Shown one piece after another: positions 55,455 through 64,000 of a stretch of 64,000 bases of DNA (positions are counted from its first letter, which is position 1; each line of letters opens with the position of its first letter). Where the stretch lies: positions 1,364,001 to 1,428,000 of the forward strand of contig CBDFIO010000001.1 in the NCBI GenBank assembly GCA_965248155.1, given 5' to 3'. The DNA is from RFSX01 sp965248155 (GTDB taxonomy: Bacteria; Bacteroidota; Bacteroidia; Chitinophagales; Saprospiraceae). The notes beneath the pieces are model-generated. The model was not told where the DNA came from. It ran no database searches and saw only the letters and a program-made list of their open reading frames with translations. Made by a program: the position numbers and the translations under genes.

Positions 55455-55928
55455 TTAGATGTTGTGATATGGCTCTCCTTTAATAATTGAAAAACCACGG
55501 TAAAGTTGTTCCAAAAATACAATTCTGGCTAAATGATGTGAATAAGTCAGATCAGAAAGTGCCAAGACATGATCGGCACTCGTCTTGAAAGAGTCTGAAA
55601 ACCCAAACGCACCAACAACAACAAAATCAATATCCTTGTTCTGCAGACTTATGATCCGTTCTAGAAACTTTGCAAAATCAATGGAGTTATATTTTCTTCC
55701 TTTTTCATCCAATAGAATAAGCATGTTGTTCTTAGTCAACTTGCTTTTAAAATAATCTTCTTCCTTGGATCGGATCTCGTTTACAGATAAGGATTTGGAA
55801 AGCTTAAGAGGTACTATGGCTTGTATTTCAAATGATATATATTTTTTGAGCCGCTTCAAGTATAATTCTTCAGCTTCAGAAAAAATATTCTTATTACTAC
55901 GTCCCTGGTATGTTAGCTTAATCTTCAT
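55455..55928 (-). CDS. rlmH: 23S rRNA (pseudouridine1915-N3)-methyltransferase RlmH
   Basis: 157 residues of the SPOUT methyltransferase that methylates pseudouridine 1915 in helix 69. The SAM-site knot is seen as VVVGAFGFSDSFKTSADHVLALS (here GAFG instead of the usual GGAxG), then TYSHHLARIVFLEQLYRGFSIIKGEPYHN at the end, which is strongly conserved. Middle gene of the operon with rhomboid and the CHAP protein. Confidence 0.95.
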   Translation of the reverse strand: MKIKLTYQGRSNKNIFSEAEELYLKRLKKYISFEIQAIVPLKLSKSLSVNEIRSKEEDYFKSKLTKNNMLILLDEKGRKYNSIDFAKFLERIISLQNKDIDFVVVGAFGFSDSFKTSADHVLALSDLTYSHHLARIVFLEQLYRGFSIIKGEPYHNI

Positions 55929-55949
55929 GTTTACTGTCTCAATTGCGAT

Positions 55950-56516
55950 CTAAGCTTTCCTTAACCAGCCCAATACATCAGCATCATCAACATAGTATTT
56001 ATCATCTGATTTATAAAGGCCATAAGACGCACGACTTTCTTTACCTACATTTTGCTGAATAATTTCAATTTTCATTCCTACGGACTTTGTAACGATTCCT
56101 ATATGGCCAAAAGGATTGTATTTGTTACCATCAAAGATTAAGATATCTCCAGCGACCGGAGCATATTCAGAACCATTTCGAAACTGATACAGACCTCTTT
56201 TTCCATTGAACTTTTTATCGGGTAGGGTGGGATCGAAGAATTCCTTTGCATGGCCATAGGAATCATTCATCTTATGATCCTTTCGATAATAGTAGTATCT
56301 TTTTACATACTCTACGCATTGATATTTTAACCCGAGATTATAACCGTCCCTAGTCTTACTCCGACCACTAACATTACCCACATCACCATTATAAAAAACA
56401 GGGACGCCATTATATTTATCGATAATCATCCCCACTCTAATATCGTTTTCTTCTAGATTTTCAGGCGTATGGTCAGCCAGAAAAAAAAGAAAAAACATAA
56501 TCGGATATAATTTCAT
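55950..56516 (-). CDS. Exported CHAP-domain peptidoglycan amidase/endopeptidase
   Basis: 188 residues. A short signal (MKLYPIMFFLFFLADH) is followed by a linker and a CHAP domain: catalytic Cys in GLKYQCVEYVKRYYYY, His in PFGHIGIVTKS, and the late GWLRK end. Such domains cut peptide bonds in murein or act on glutathionylspermidine-like substrates. It is the first gene before rlmH. The IS982-type insertion lies 61 bases upstream of the ATG and may have replaced part of its promoter. Confidence 0.8.
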   Translation of the reverse strand: MKLYPIMFFLFFLADHTPENLEENDIRVGMIIDKYNGVPVFYNGDVGNVSGRSKTRDGYNLGLKYQCVEYVKRYYYYRKDHKMNDSYGHAKEFFDPTLPDKKFNGKRGLYQFRNGSEYAPVAGDILIFDGNKYNPFGHIGIVTKSVGMKIEIIQQNVGKESRASYGLYKSDDKYYVDDADVLGWLRKA

Positions 56517-56577
56517 GGATATAGTATGTCAGGTAAACATATTAAATATTTATTTAATATGATATTAATGACTAATA

Positions 56578-57607
56578 ACGTGAGTTCGACGTAAGGAAGT
56601 GGAAAAATAGGATAAAAAGAAAGAGCAATTTTGTTTATCTTAATAGTTGATAATCAATTAATTAAAACAAAAAAGCTCTACTATGAAAGATAGTCAAATT
56701 ATTGCAATTTTCTGTGCTTTCGATGATTTTTTCACCGATTTTGATCACTTTTAAAAATCTCATACCCTAGAGGGAAAGAAAAATCGACGGAATCGTACCT
56801 GCAGGTTATCCATGAGCGAGGTGATGAGCATCATCGTATTTTTTCATATGAGTGGATACCGTTGCTTTAAGCACTTTTACCAGAATCATGTCTGCCAACA
56901 TATGCGCGGCTATTTTCCCAATCTGGTATCTTATAATCGGATGGTGGAGTTGCAAACCAAAGCGGTCCTACCATTAGCCTTGTTTGTAAAGATGTACCGA
57001 ATGGGTAAATGTAGTGGGATATCCTTTATTGATTCAACCAGTATCCGGGTCTGTCACAATCGAAGGATTCATTCCCACAAGGTGTTTGCTGGACTGGCCA
57101 AACGAGGCAAGACTTCAAAGGGTTGGTTTTATGGTTTCAAACTTCATCTGGTTCATAATGACCGGGGCGAAGTGATTGATTTTCAACTCACTCCGGGCAA
57201 TGTGCATGATAATGCCGTATTGAAGTGTAAACGGTTTATGAAGAAGGTCTATGGCCGGTTGTTCGGTGATAAAGGCTATATTGTCAACAAGCAAATCTTT
57301 GACACTCTTTTCTTGAGAGGTATTCATTTGATTACTAAGTTGAGACGGAATATGAAATCCAAAATGATTACACCCCTACAGGATGCTCTTCTGCTCCGAA
57401 AACGTGCTATCTCTGAAACCATTATTGACCAACTCAAAAATATTTCACAGATCGAACATACAAGGCATCGTTCCTTTGCCGGATTTTTCGTCAATATACT
57501 TGGTGGACTTTGTGCCTACGGGTTTAAAGAATCTAAACCCTCCATTTATAAGAATCTGGTCGATACCAAACAACTCCTTTTGGCCTAGTCTTACATCGAA
57601 CTCACGT
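56578..57607 (+). mobile_element. IS982-family insertion sequence
   Basis: A 1030-base element. The ends are an 18-base terminal inverted repeat: left acgtgagttcgacgtaag (56578-56595); the right end, read inward, is identical except for one base. Flanks carry the 5-base target duplication taata (56573-56577 and 57608-57612). Size and transposase place it in the IS982 family. It is inserted between the divergent CHAP and ffh genes, beside a perfect 10-2-10 A/T palindrome at 56539-56560. Still neat ends suggest recent arrival. Confidence 0.9.
56683..57588 (+). pseudogene. IS982-family transposase with an in-frame stop
   Basis: The frame opens at the ATG at 56683 with MKDSQIIAIFCAFDDFFTDF, typical for the N-terminus of this family. 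It meets a TAA at 56752-56754 (codon 24), then continues in the same frame through SEVMSIIVFFHMSGYRCF to 57588. The catalytic residues are all present: Asp117 (SFIDSTS), Asp196 (LFGDKGYI) and Glu245 (KRAISETI). So the only visible lesion is one nonsense codon. A shorter product could start at the ATG at 56812 but would miss the N-terminal helices. Most likely non-autonomous unless a stop suppressor or an error is involved. Confidence 0.85.
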
Positions 57608-57664
57608 TAATAATATTGTAATATAAGACTTGTATCAATAACTTTTTGATTGATAAGTTTATTA

Positions 57665-57672
57665 TAAATTTG
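57665..57672 (+). promoter_or_regulatory. -7 box for ffh
   Basis: TAAATTTG matches the consensus and ends 24 bases before the ATG at 57697. A TTG occurs at 57646-57648, 16 bases upstream of the box. It lies outside the IS, so ffh expression was probably kept on insertion. Confidence 0.5.
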
Positions 57673-57696
57673 CAATCTAATTGAGAATTAGCATAT

Positions 57697-59037
57697 ATGT
57701 TTGAAACATTAAATGAAAGATTAGATTCGGCTTTTAAAAATTTATCAGGACAGGGTAAACTATCCGAAATAAATATAGCCCAATCCATTAAGGAAATAAG
57801 AAGAGCGCTTGTAGCTGCTGATGTAAATTACAAGATTGCCAAGGAATTTACCGATAAGGTCAAAGATGAAGCTTTAGGAACACGCAACGTACTTAATGCT
57901 GTGAAGCCAGGTGAATTAATGGTTAAGATTGTAATGGATGAGATGATAGAGTTAATGGGCGGTCAATCTGTAGGAATCAATGCCAAAGGAAGTCCCGGTG
58001 TAATATTGATTGCAGGTCTACAAGGATCTGGTAAAACAACTTTCACTGGAAAACTTTCAAAATATTTAAAAGAAAAAAAGAACAACAAAGTTCTTGTTGC
58101 AGCCTGTGACGTTTACAGACCGGCCGCAATTAATCAGCTTGAAGTTATCGCAGAGCAGGTAGGTGTTGATATCTACAAAGAGATTGAAAATAAAAATCCG
58201 ATTGAAATTGCAGGTAATGCTGTAGTTTATGCAAAACAAAATAATTACAATGTTCTCATAGTTGATACAGCAGGACGATTATCTGTCGATGAGGATATGA
58301 TGAATGAAATTGAAGGGATAAAGAATTCGATTACACCGACAGAAACTTTATTTGTTGTTGATTCGATGACAGGTCAAGACGCAGTTAATACAGCGGCGGC
58401 ATTCAATGAACGGATAGACTATGATGGAGTCGTTCTAACGAAATTGGATGGTGACACAAGGGGTGGAGCTGCACTTTCAGTAAAATATACTGTAGGGAAG
58501 CCAATTAAGTTCGTTTCTACAGGTGAAAAAATGGATGCGCTTGATGTCTTTCATCCAGATCGGATGGCTCAACGAATCCTTGGAATGGGTGATATCGTCA
58601 GCTTTGTAGAAAAAGCCCAAGACCAATTTGATGAAAAAGAAGCTAAACGCCTTGAGAAGAAAATCAAGAAGAATAAATTTGATTTTAATGACTTCCTGGG
58701 CCAGCTGAATCAAATTCGAAAGATGGGAGATATTAAATCTCTCCTGGGTATGATACCCGGAATGAATAAAATTAAGAATCTGGATATTGACGACAGCGCA
58801 TTTGAAAAAGTTGAATCAATAATATTTTCAATGACTCCACAAGAAAGATCTAATCCAGAACTCTTGAATATGAGTCGTAAAAAACGAATAGCAAAAGGGT
58901 GCGGAAAAAGCATTCATGAAATCAATATGTTTATCAAACAATTTGATCAAATGAGGAAGATGATGCATATGATGTCCAAAGGAAAAGGCATGAATCAAAT
59001 GATGCAAAATATGCCCAATATGAAAGGGTTTCAATAA
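57697..59037 (+). CDS. ffh: Signal recognition particle protein Ffh
   Basis: 446 residues. N domain (1-90), G domain with GLQGSGKTTFTGKLS, DVYRPAAINQL, VDTAGRLSVDEDMM and LTKLDGDTRGGAAL (about 105-300), then a methionine-rich M domain (from about 325) with QIRKMGDIKSLLGMIPGM and a tail rich in Met (MRKMMHMMSKGKGMNQMM) that binds signal sequences and 4.5S RNA. No ffs RNA gene is seen in this window. Confidence 0.97.
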   Translation: MFETLNERLDSAFKNLSGQGKLSEINIAQSIKEIRRALVAADVNYKIAKEFTDKVKDEALGTRNVLNAVKPGELMVKIVMDEMIELMGGQSVGINAKGSPGVILIAGLQGSGKTTFTGKLSKYLKEKKNNKVLVAACDVYRPAAINQLEVIAEQVGVDIYKEIENKNPIEIAGNAVVYAKQNNYNVLIVDTAGRLSVDEDMMNEIEGIKNSITPTETLFVVDSMTGQDAVNTAAAFNERIDYDGVVLTKLDGDTRGGAALSVKYTVGKPIKFVSTGEKMDALDVFHPDRMAQRILGMGDIVSFVEKAQDQFDEKEAKRLEKKIKKNKFDFNDFLGQLNQIRKMGDIKSLLGMIPGMNKIKNLDIDDSAFEKVESIIFSMTPQERSNPELLNMSRKKRIAKGCGKSIHEINMFIKQFDQMRKMMHMMSKGKGMNQMMQNMPNMKGFQ

Positions 59038-59071
59038 ATTTTAATTATTTTCAGGGCAAATCAATTCTGTC

Positions 59072-62000
59072 GTGAAAAAAACAATATGCTTATTTGCGTT
59101 ATCATTCTTATTTTATGTTAACGCCTCAGCCCAATTATCTAATGGTGATATCTCACCGAATTTCGAACTAGATGACCTTAATGGAAACACCCATGAACTC
59201 TATGATTACTTAGATCAGGGTAAATCTGTCGTCCTAGATTTTTCAGCTACATGGTGTGGTCCATGTTGGAATTATCACCAATCTGGTGTGCTGGAAGAGT
59301 TATGGGAAGAATATGGCCCTGGAGGGACAGATCAAATTATGGTCTTTATGATTGAAGCAGATGGGGCTACAAAACAACCATGTATTTATGGCCCTACAAA
59401 CTGCACAGGAGGGAGTATCGGAGACTGACTGCCGGAACCGGCTATCCTATCTTAAATCCACCAGGTGGAGAAGCTCAGGCTGTAAATAATGATTTTAACA
59501 TTAACTACTTTCCAACACTTTATGGAGTAGCACCTAACGGTACTATATATGAAGTCGGTCAAGGCTCGGTGTCAGATTGGGAATCCTGGCTACTTGAATC
59601 ATTTCAAATGGTTTTCTCGACTGCTGAAATCGAAGATACCGATTGTGAATTTTCAGCTATTGATCTCAATGTCGTTGGAGGTTTCATAAATGTAGATTAT
59701 GAATGGTCAAATGGCGAAACAACTGAAGATATTACAGATCTTGAAAATGGAACTTATTATGTGACTATAACTGACTATCATGATTTTGAATTTGAGCTAG
59801 GTCCATTAGAGGTAGACAATTCTAATCTTGGTGAAATTGAACTTATAGACGCACTAGATCTATTGTGCAATAATGATTATACAGGATATATTGAAATTGA
59901 AATGGATGGTGGATCTGGGAATTTTGAATACGAATGGAGCAATGGTGCTGACAGCCCAGTTCTTGACAATATTGAATTCGGAAGTTATGAAGTTACAGTA
60001 ACTGATGATAATAGTGGGTGTGAATTTGAAGCAGAATATTATCTGGAAGAACCAGATCCTATTGAAGTTAATTATGAACTTGAAAATGCCAATTGTGATG
60101 GATCATCCAATGGTGCTGTTGATTTCATAGTTGATGGTGGAACGTATCCTTTCACATTCGAATTTCATGATTTCGAAACACAGGATGATTACATTACCCT
60201 TGAACCCGGGTATTATGATGTAACTATAACTGATGGAAATGGATGCATGGATTATGTTGACTTTTCTATTCTTGCTGATGATGCACCACTAGCCTTGGCA
60301 GAGTCCACAGGTAATTTTAATTGTGTTACTGACACCGTTTATGTACATGCAGATAGTTCTTCTATTGGGAACAACATTACTTATAACTGGTTCGATCCAA
60401 CAAATGTATTTGTAGGGTCAGGTTATCAAGTACAGGTTGATTCCGCAGGTATTTATACGCTTGAAGTATATGACGAAGATTCAGAATGTTCTTCATTCGC
60501 AAATATTGTGGTTATGCAAGACATGAACATACCAGTGGCCGTAGCTAATCCGATGAATGATATCGATTGCACAAATACTACTTCAGTAATCACCGGTAAT
60601 GGCTCTTCTGCAGATTCATTAACAACATATACTTGGTCTACACTTGATGTTGAGATCTTAACAGATCCAAATGTTATTGACGTCACAGTTGGAACTCCGG
60701 GAACTTATGAACTTTTAGTAAGCAACATTCAAAGTGGTTGTGTTTCTATGGCAACTGCAGTAGTTGAAGAAAGTGGTAACCCAATAATTGATCTTACTGG
60801 TGACCTTGAATTCTGTGGTGGATCTAACACAACTCTTTGTGTCACTGAAGAAGTTGATGAATCTATTGAATGGTTTATCAATGGAGAATCAGTTGGAAAT
60901 ACAAATTGCCTCACAGTTGATCAGGGAGATGACATTACAATTACACTTACAAATGTCACCAATGGATGTAGCAGCAACGAATCAGTTCAAACTATAGAAT
61001 TAGATCAGCCTGTTATTGATCTCTCTGGCGATTTGGAGTTTTGCTCCAGCTCAGCTAGCACACTTTGTGTCAAGTTAATACTACCGAGACTATTGAATGG
61101 ATAATTGATGGAGAAAGTGAAGGAAATTCAGAATGTATAACAGTTAATACATCTGGTCTGGTTGAGGTTAATGTGTCAAACAATGCAGGATGTACAGCTC
61201 TTGAAAGTTTTGATATCTCAGCAATAGCAAATCCTGTTGTAACTGTAGATACTCCTGACCTTTTAGATTGCAATAATGCAGCGACAACTTTAAATCTTAC
61301 AGTTGACAATCCTGCACATGTTATAAATTGGTATAATTCACAATCTGAATTAATATCTAATGACGAAGACGTTACTGTTGATCAAGCTGGTGTTTACACT
61401 GTTGTAGTTGTCAATGATACAGGATGTGAGACAAGTATGGATATCGCTGTTGAAGCAAATCTTGACGATCTTCCACAAGCCAATTTCATTTATCAAAATA
61501 CAGAATTTGACTTTCAATTTGAAGATAGTTCTGAAGGTGTCATAAACGATAGATTATGGGATTTCGGTGATGGAAACAATTCTGCTGATGAAAACCCATC
61601 TCATAGTTATAGTGATCCAGGTTATTACAATGTTTGTTTGTCTACAACAAATGATTGTGGCACAAGCATTGAATGTCAGGAGGTATTAGCTCGAGCTGCG
61701 ATGCAGATATCTTCTGTGATTAACAATGTGAGCTGCAATGGCCTTAACAACGGTTCTATAATTACAGAAGTATTTGGAGGTCTTCCGGGATTCGAATTTG
61801 AGTGGGAAGGTGAAAACGGAAATTATACTGGTAATCCAGTTGAAAATTTACCTCCAGGCAATTACATATTAAATGTCTCAGATGCTACTGGTGCTGTCCT
61901 TACAGATAATTACGAAATTCTTGAACCAGAAGTAATTACAACACAAGCCATTATTTCAAATGTTACTGGTGCAGGTTCAAATGGAAGTATCATATTGAAC

Positions 62001-62423
62001 ATCTTTGGTGGAAACGGTGAGTATACTGTAGCATGGAATAATGGAAGTACTGAATTGATACTTGAAAATCTTGATCCAGGTGACTATACAGTTGTTATCA
62101 CAGATGCAAAAGGATGTCAAAAAACAGACACATTTACTGTTCAAAACTCAACCAATGTTGATGAAATTGAATTTGTAAAGAGTTTCAATGTATATCCTAA
62201 TCCAGCTGCAGATAATGTTACTATTGATTTAGATTTAGAACATAAAGCTGACATTCAACTCAGTTTGATTTCTGTTTTAGGTCAGGTAGAATTCTCTCAG
62301 ACATTAAATACTTCCAGTTTGAAGAAAACGCTGGACTTAACAAACCTTACAAATGGTCTTTATCTGGTTGAAATAAAAACAGGCGGAAAAATCGCACTTA
62401 AAAAACTCTTTATCGCCAGATAA
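59072..62423 (+). pseudogene. Secreted thioredoxin-fold protein with extracellular repeats and T9SS domain (two frameshifts)
   Basis: Three adjoining frames (59072-59428, 59380-61104, 61065-62423) together encode one ~1118-residue protein. It has a GTG start, a signal peptide (FLFYVNASAQ), a thioredoxin-like domain (about 25-180) with redox pair Cys62/Cys65 in WCGPC, and a long row of beta-sandwich repeats holding paired cysteines. A PKD-like domain (FIYQNTEFDFQFEDSS ... WDFGDGNN) and SprB-like repeats (VSCNGLNNGSIITEVFGG) follow, then a type-A T9SS domain (VYPNPAADNV, GLYLVEIKTGG). At 59425 GACTGACTGCC should read GACTGGACTGCC, as the paralogue downstream has GDWT; at ~61074 one base is missing after TGTGTC. 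The protein as written would be cut off after 118 residues. Confidence 0.8.
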
Positions 62424-62443
62424 AGTAATTATATAAAAACATA

Positions 62444-62478
62444 AGAAGGAGATCAAATTATTTTTGGCCTCCTTTTTT
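62444..62478 (+). terminator. Rho-independent terminator between the tandem thioredoxin-repeat genes
   Basis: AAGGAG (62446-62451) pairs with CTCCTT (62469-62474), followed by a T run to 62478. It separates the two paralogous genes into distinct transcripts. Confidence 0.65.
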
Positions 62479-62550
62479 ATGGGTAATACGACTAAACAGG
62501 ACAATAACATTCATGCTTTTTATCTAATTTAGGTTTACATCAGTCATTGC

Positions 62551-64000
62551 ATGAAGCTTATCTGGACCTTTATATTAATCATTATCTGTTTTAACCCAAG
62601 CTTTGCTCAATTGGGAGACGGTGAAATATCTCCGAATTTTGAGTTGGATGACTTAGATGGGAATAGCCATGAATTATATGATTACCTCGAACAAGGCTAT
62701 GCCGTTATTATGGATTGTTCTGCAACCTGGTGTTCATTTTGTTGGAATTATCATCAGTCGGGAATATTAGAAGAGTTATGGGAATTATATGGTCCAGATG
62801 GAACCGATCAAATAAGAGTTTTCTTTGTAGAAGCAGAAAGTGCAAGTACTCAGCCTTGCATTTACGGTCCGATTGCAGGATGTACAGGAGGTTCAAAAGG
62901 TGATTGGACCCTTGGTGTTGAATATCCTATTTTGAATCCGACGTCTCCGGTTGCACAGGATATTTATGATGATTTCGATCTCAGTTTTTATCCAACTCTT
63001 TATGGAATATCACCAGATAAAAGAATCTATCTGGTTGGGCAGGCTTCAGTTTCAGAATGGGAGACCTGGTTGATTGAATCTTTTCAGATGATATTTAGCA
63101 CTGCAAATAAAGACGATACCAGTTGCGAATCGTCATTAATTGAAATAAATGTGTCTGGAGGATATGGCCAAATAGAATACGAATGGTCAAATGGGAGCGA
63201 TAACGAAGCTATCTACAATATCGAAAACGGGGAATATTATGTTACAATCACTGATGAAAATGATTTTGACTTTGAATTAGGACCAATTTTAATTGATAAT
63301 CAAAATTATGGAGGAATTAATATTATAGAAACGATTGACCTGGAGTGTTATAACGATTTATCAGGTTTTATCGAAGTAGAAATGTTTGGGGGCTCAGGAG
63401 ATTTTAGCTTTCAGTGGAGTAATGGCAATGACAGCCCAATAAATCAAAACCTTGAAGCAGGTGATTACGAATTAACCGTTCTTGACAATATTAGTGATTG
63501 TGAATTTGAGGAGTTCTTTATTCTAGAACAACCAGATGATCTGTATGTAGGTTACGAATTAGAAAATCCATCCTGTGAATCCAATTCACTTGGGTCTGTA
63601 GATTTTTTAGTAGAAGGAGGAATAGAACCATATTTATTTGAATTTCCGGAATTCGAAACAAACGAATCCTTTATTAGCTTGCAAGCTGGGTTTTATGATG
63701 TTACTGTCAGCGACGATAATTTATGTCAGGTATTTATAGACTTCTCTATTCTTTCTGAAAATGCACCCATTGCAGATTTAGAATCTAGTGGAAACCTTAA
63801 TTGTCTGATTGATACTGTCTACCTGCATGCAGACAGTTCATCTATAGGCAACAACATTGATTATCATTGGTACGATCCCAATTTTCAATACATTGACTCT
63901 TCGTATCAGATTCAAATTGATTCGGCGGGAATGTATACACTCGAAGTAATCGACAACACAACTCAGTGCTCTTCATTTGATAGCATTTATATTTTTGAAT
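62551..64000 (+). CDS. Secreted thioredoxin-fold protein with extracellular repeats (3' end outside the window)
   Basis: A reading frame from the ATG at 62551 stays open to the window end (483 codons). Signal peptide: MKLIWTFILIIICFNPSFAQ. A thioredoxin-like domain follows with CSATWCSFCWNYH, redox pair Cys61/Cys64 (WCSFC instead of WCGPC) and an extra Cys56. From about residue 190 on there are repeats closely matching those of the gene upstream, including DTVYLHADSSSIGNNI. The two proteins align end to end over the visible part and clearly arose by tandem duplication. Here the GDWTLGVEYPILNP segment is intact, which shows what is missing in the first copy. The C-terminal sorting domain is expected beyond the window. 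Confidence 0.82.
   Translation, partial: MKLIWTFILIIICFNPSFAQLGDGEISPNFELDDLDGNSHELYDYLEQGYAVIMDCSATWCSFCWNYHQSGILEELWELYGPDGTDQIRVFFVEAESASTQPCIYGPIAGCTGGSKGDWTLGVEYPILNPTSPVAQDIYDDFDLSFYPTLYGISPDKRIYLVGQASVSEWETWLIESFQMIFSTANKDDTSCESSLIEINVSGGYGQIEYEWSNGSDNEAIYNIENGEYYVTITDENDFDFELGPILIDNQNYGGINIIETIDLECYNDLSGFIEVEMFGGSGDFSFQWSNGNDSPINQNLEAGDYELTVLDNISDCEFEEFFILEQPDDLYVGYELENPSCESNSLGSVDFLVEGGIEPYLFEFPEFETNESFISLQAGFYDVTVSDDNLCQVFIDFSILSENAPIADLESSGNLNCLIDTVYLHADSSSIGNNIDYHWYDPNFQYIDSSYQIQIDSAGMYTLEVIDNTTQCSSFDSIYIFE

Noticed and set aside
56683..57588. Two-ORF frameshift transposase (IS3-like programme)
   Set aside because: Both parts are in the same frame, separated by one TAA; IS982 transposases are single-frame.
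59415..59440. Programmed -1 ribosomal frameshift
   Set aside because: There is no heptamer slippery site or downstream stem at this point, and the paralogue shows the plain missing G gives the expected GDWT.
1..64000. CRISPR array, prophage, antiviral defence island
   Set aside because: No evenly spaced short repeats, no cas, phage structural, integrase, restriction or toxin-antitoxin genes are seen; the only mobile element is the IS982-type insertion.

Overview
The window looks like a chromosomal segment of a low-GC member of the Bacteroidota, most likely from the Saprospiraceae/Saprospirales side of the phylum (lineage is inference). Evidence: several secreted proteins end in type IX secretion (T9SS) sorting domains, there are two TonB-dependent receptors, a FecI/FecR/TonB receptor/DUF4249 module, SprB-like repeats, leaders without clear Shine-Dalgarno sequences, and recurrent TAnnTTTG promoter -7 boxes typical of Bacteroidota. 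I see no rRNA, tRNA, CRISPR array or prophage.

Layout. 1-8.8 kb: a truncated TPR protein, coaE-rocD, a fatty-acid hydroxylase coupled to a thiamine-binding-type protein, an HscA-like Hsp70, a YhhQ transporter and ctlX. 8.9-13.3 kb: a frameshifted TonB receptor and a T9SS cargo made of OB-fold-like repeats. 13.3-18.0 kb: a PyrR-like phosphoribosyltransferase, a two-subunit Fe-S oxidoreductase, a small conserved protein, a Spo0M-like protein and a TPR lipoprotein. 18.0-23.3 kb: a ~500-base non-coding leader with a small secreted protein, an unknown helical protein, a large dockerin-like T9SS protein and a palindromic repeat cluster. 23.3-38.3 kb: a LytS/LytTR two-component pair, folE, fabD, yqgE, an ABC-F ATPase, a RluA-type synthase, an unusual RibF-glycosyltransferase fusion, mrp, a NifU C-terminal protein, pyrF, DinB, a DEDDh-GIY-YIG nuclease, a NamZ-type lipoprotein and UspA. 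38.4-49.9 kb: two outer-membrane barrels, an unknown protein, glutamine synthetase, HMG-CoA lyase and the sigma/anti-sigma/TonB receptor/DUF4249 locus. 49.9-59.0 kb: lpdA, a WG-repeat lipoprotein, coaD, pruA, rhomboid, rlmH, a CHAP hydrolase, an IS982-type insertion sequence and ffh. 59.0-64.0 kb: two tandem, paralogous secreted thioredoxin-fold proteins with long extracellular repeat regions. The first is broken by two single-base deletions and the second runs off the window.

How the genes fit together. CtlX, RocD, PruA and glutamine synthetase form a route from citrulline/arginine via ornithine to glutamate and glutamine, although the genes are dispersed. CoaE and CoaD are two late steps of CoA synthesis. 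HscA, Mrp and the NifU-like protein point to Fe-S cluster assembly. The rest is mostly envelope and secretion biology.

The items most worth a second look are the in-frame RibF-GT2 fusion, the paired thioredoxin/SprB-repeat surface proteins, a Cys-rich insertion in the ornithine aminotransferase, a run of independent -1 base lesions in surface-protein genes, and an IS982-type element with clear ends but a nonsense codon in its transposase.
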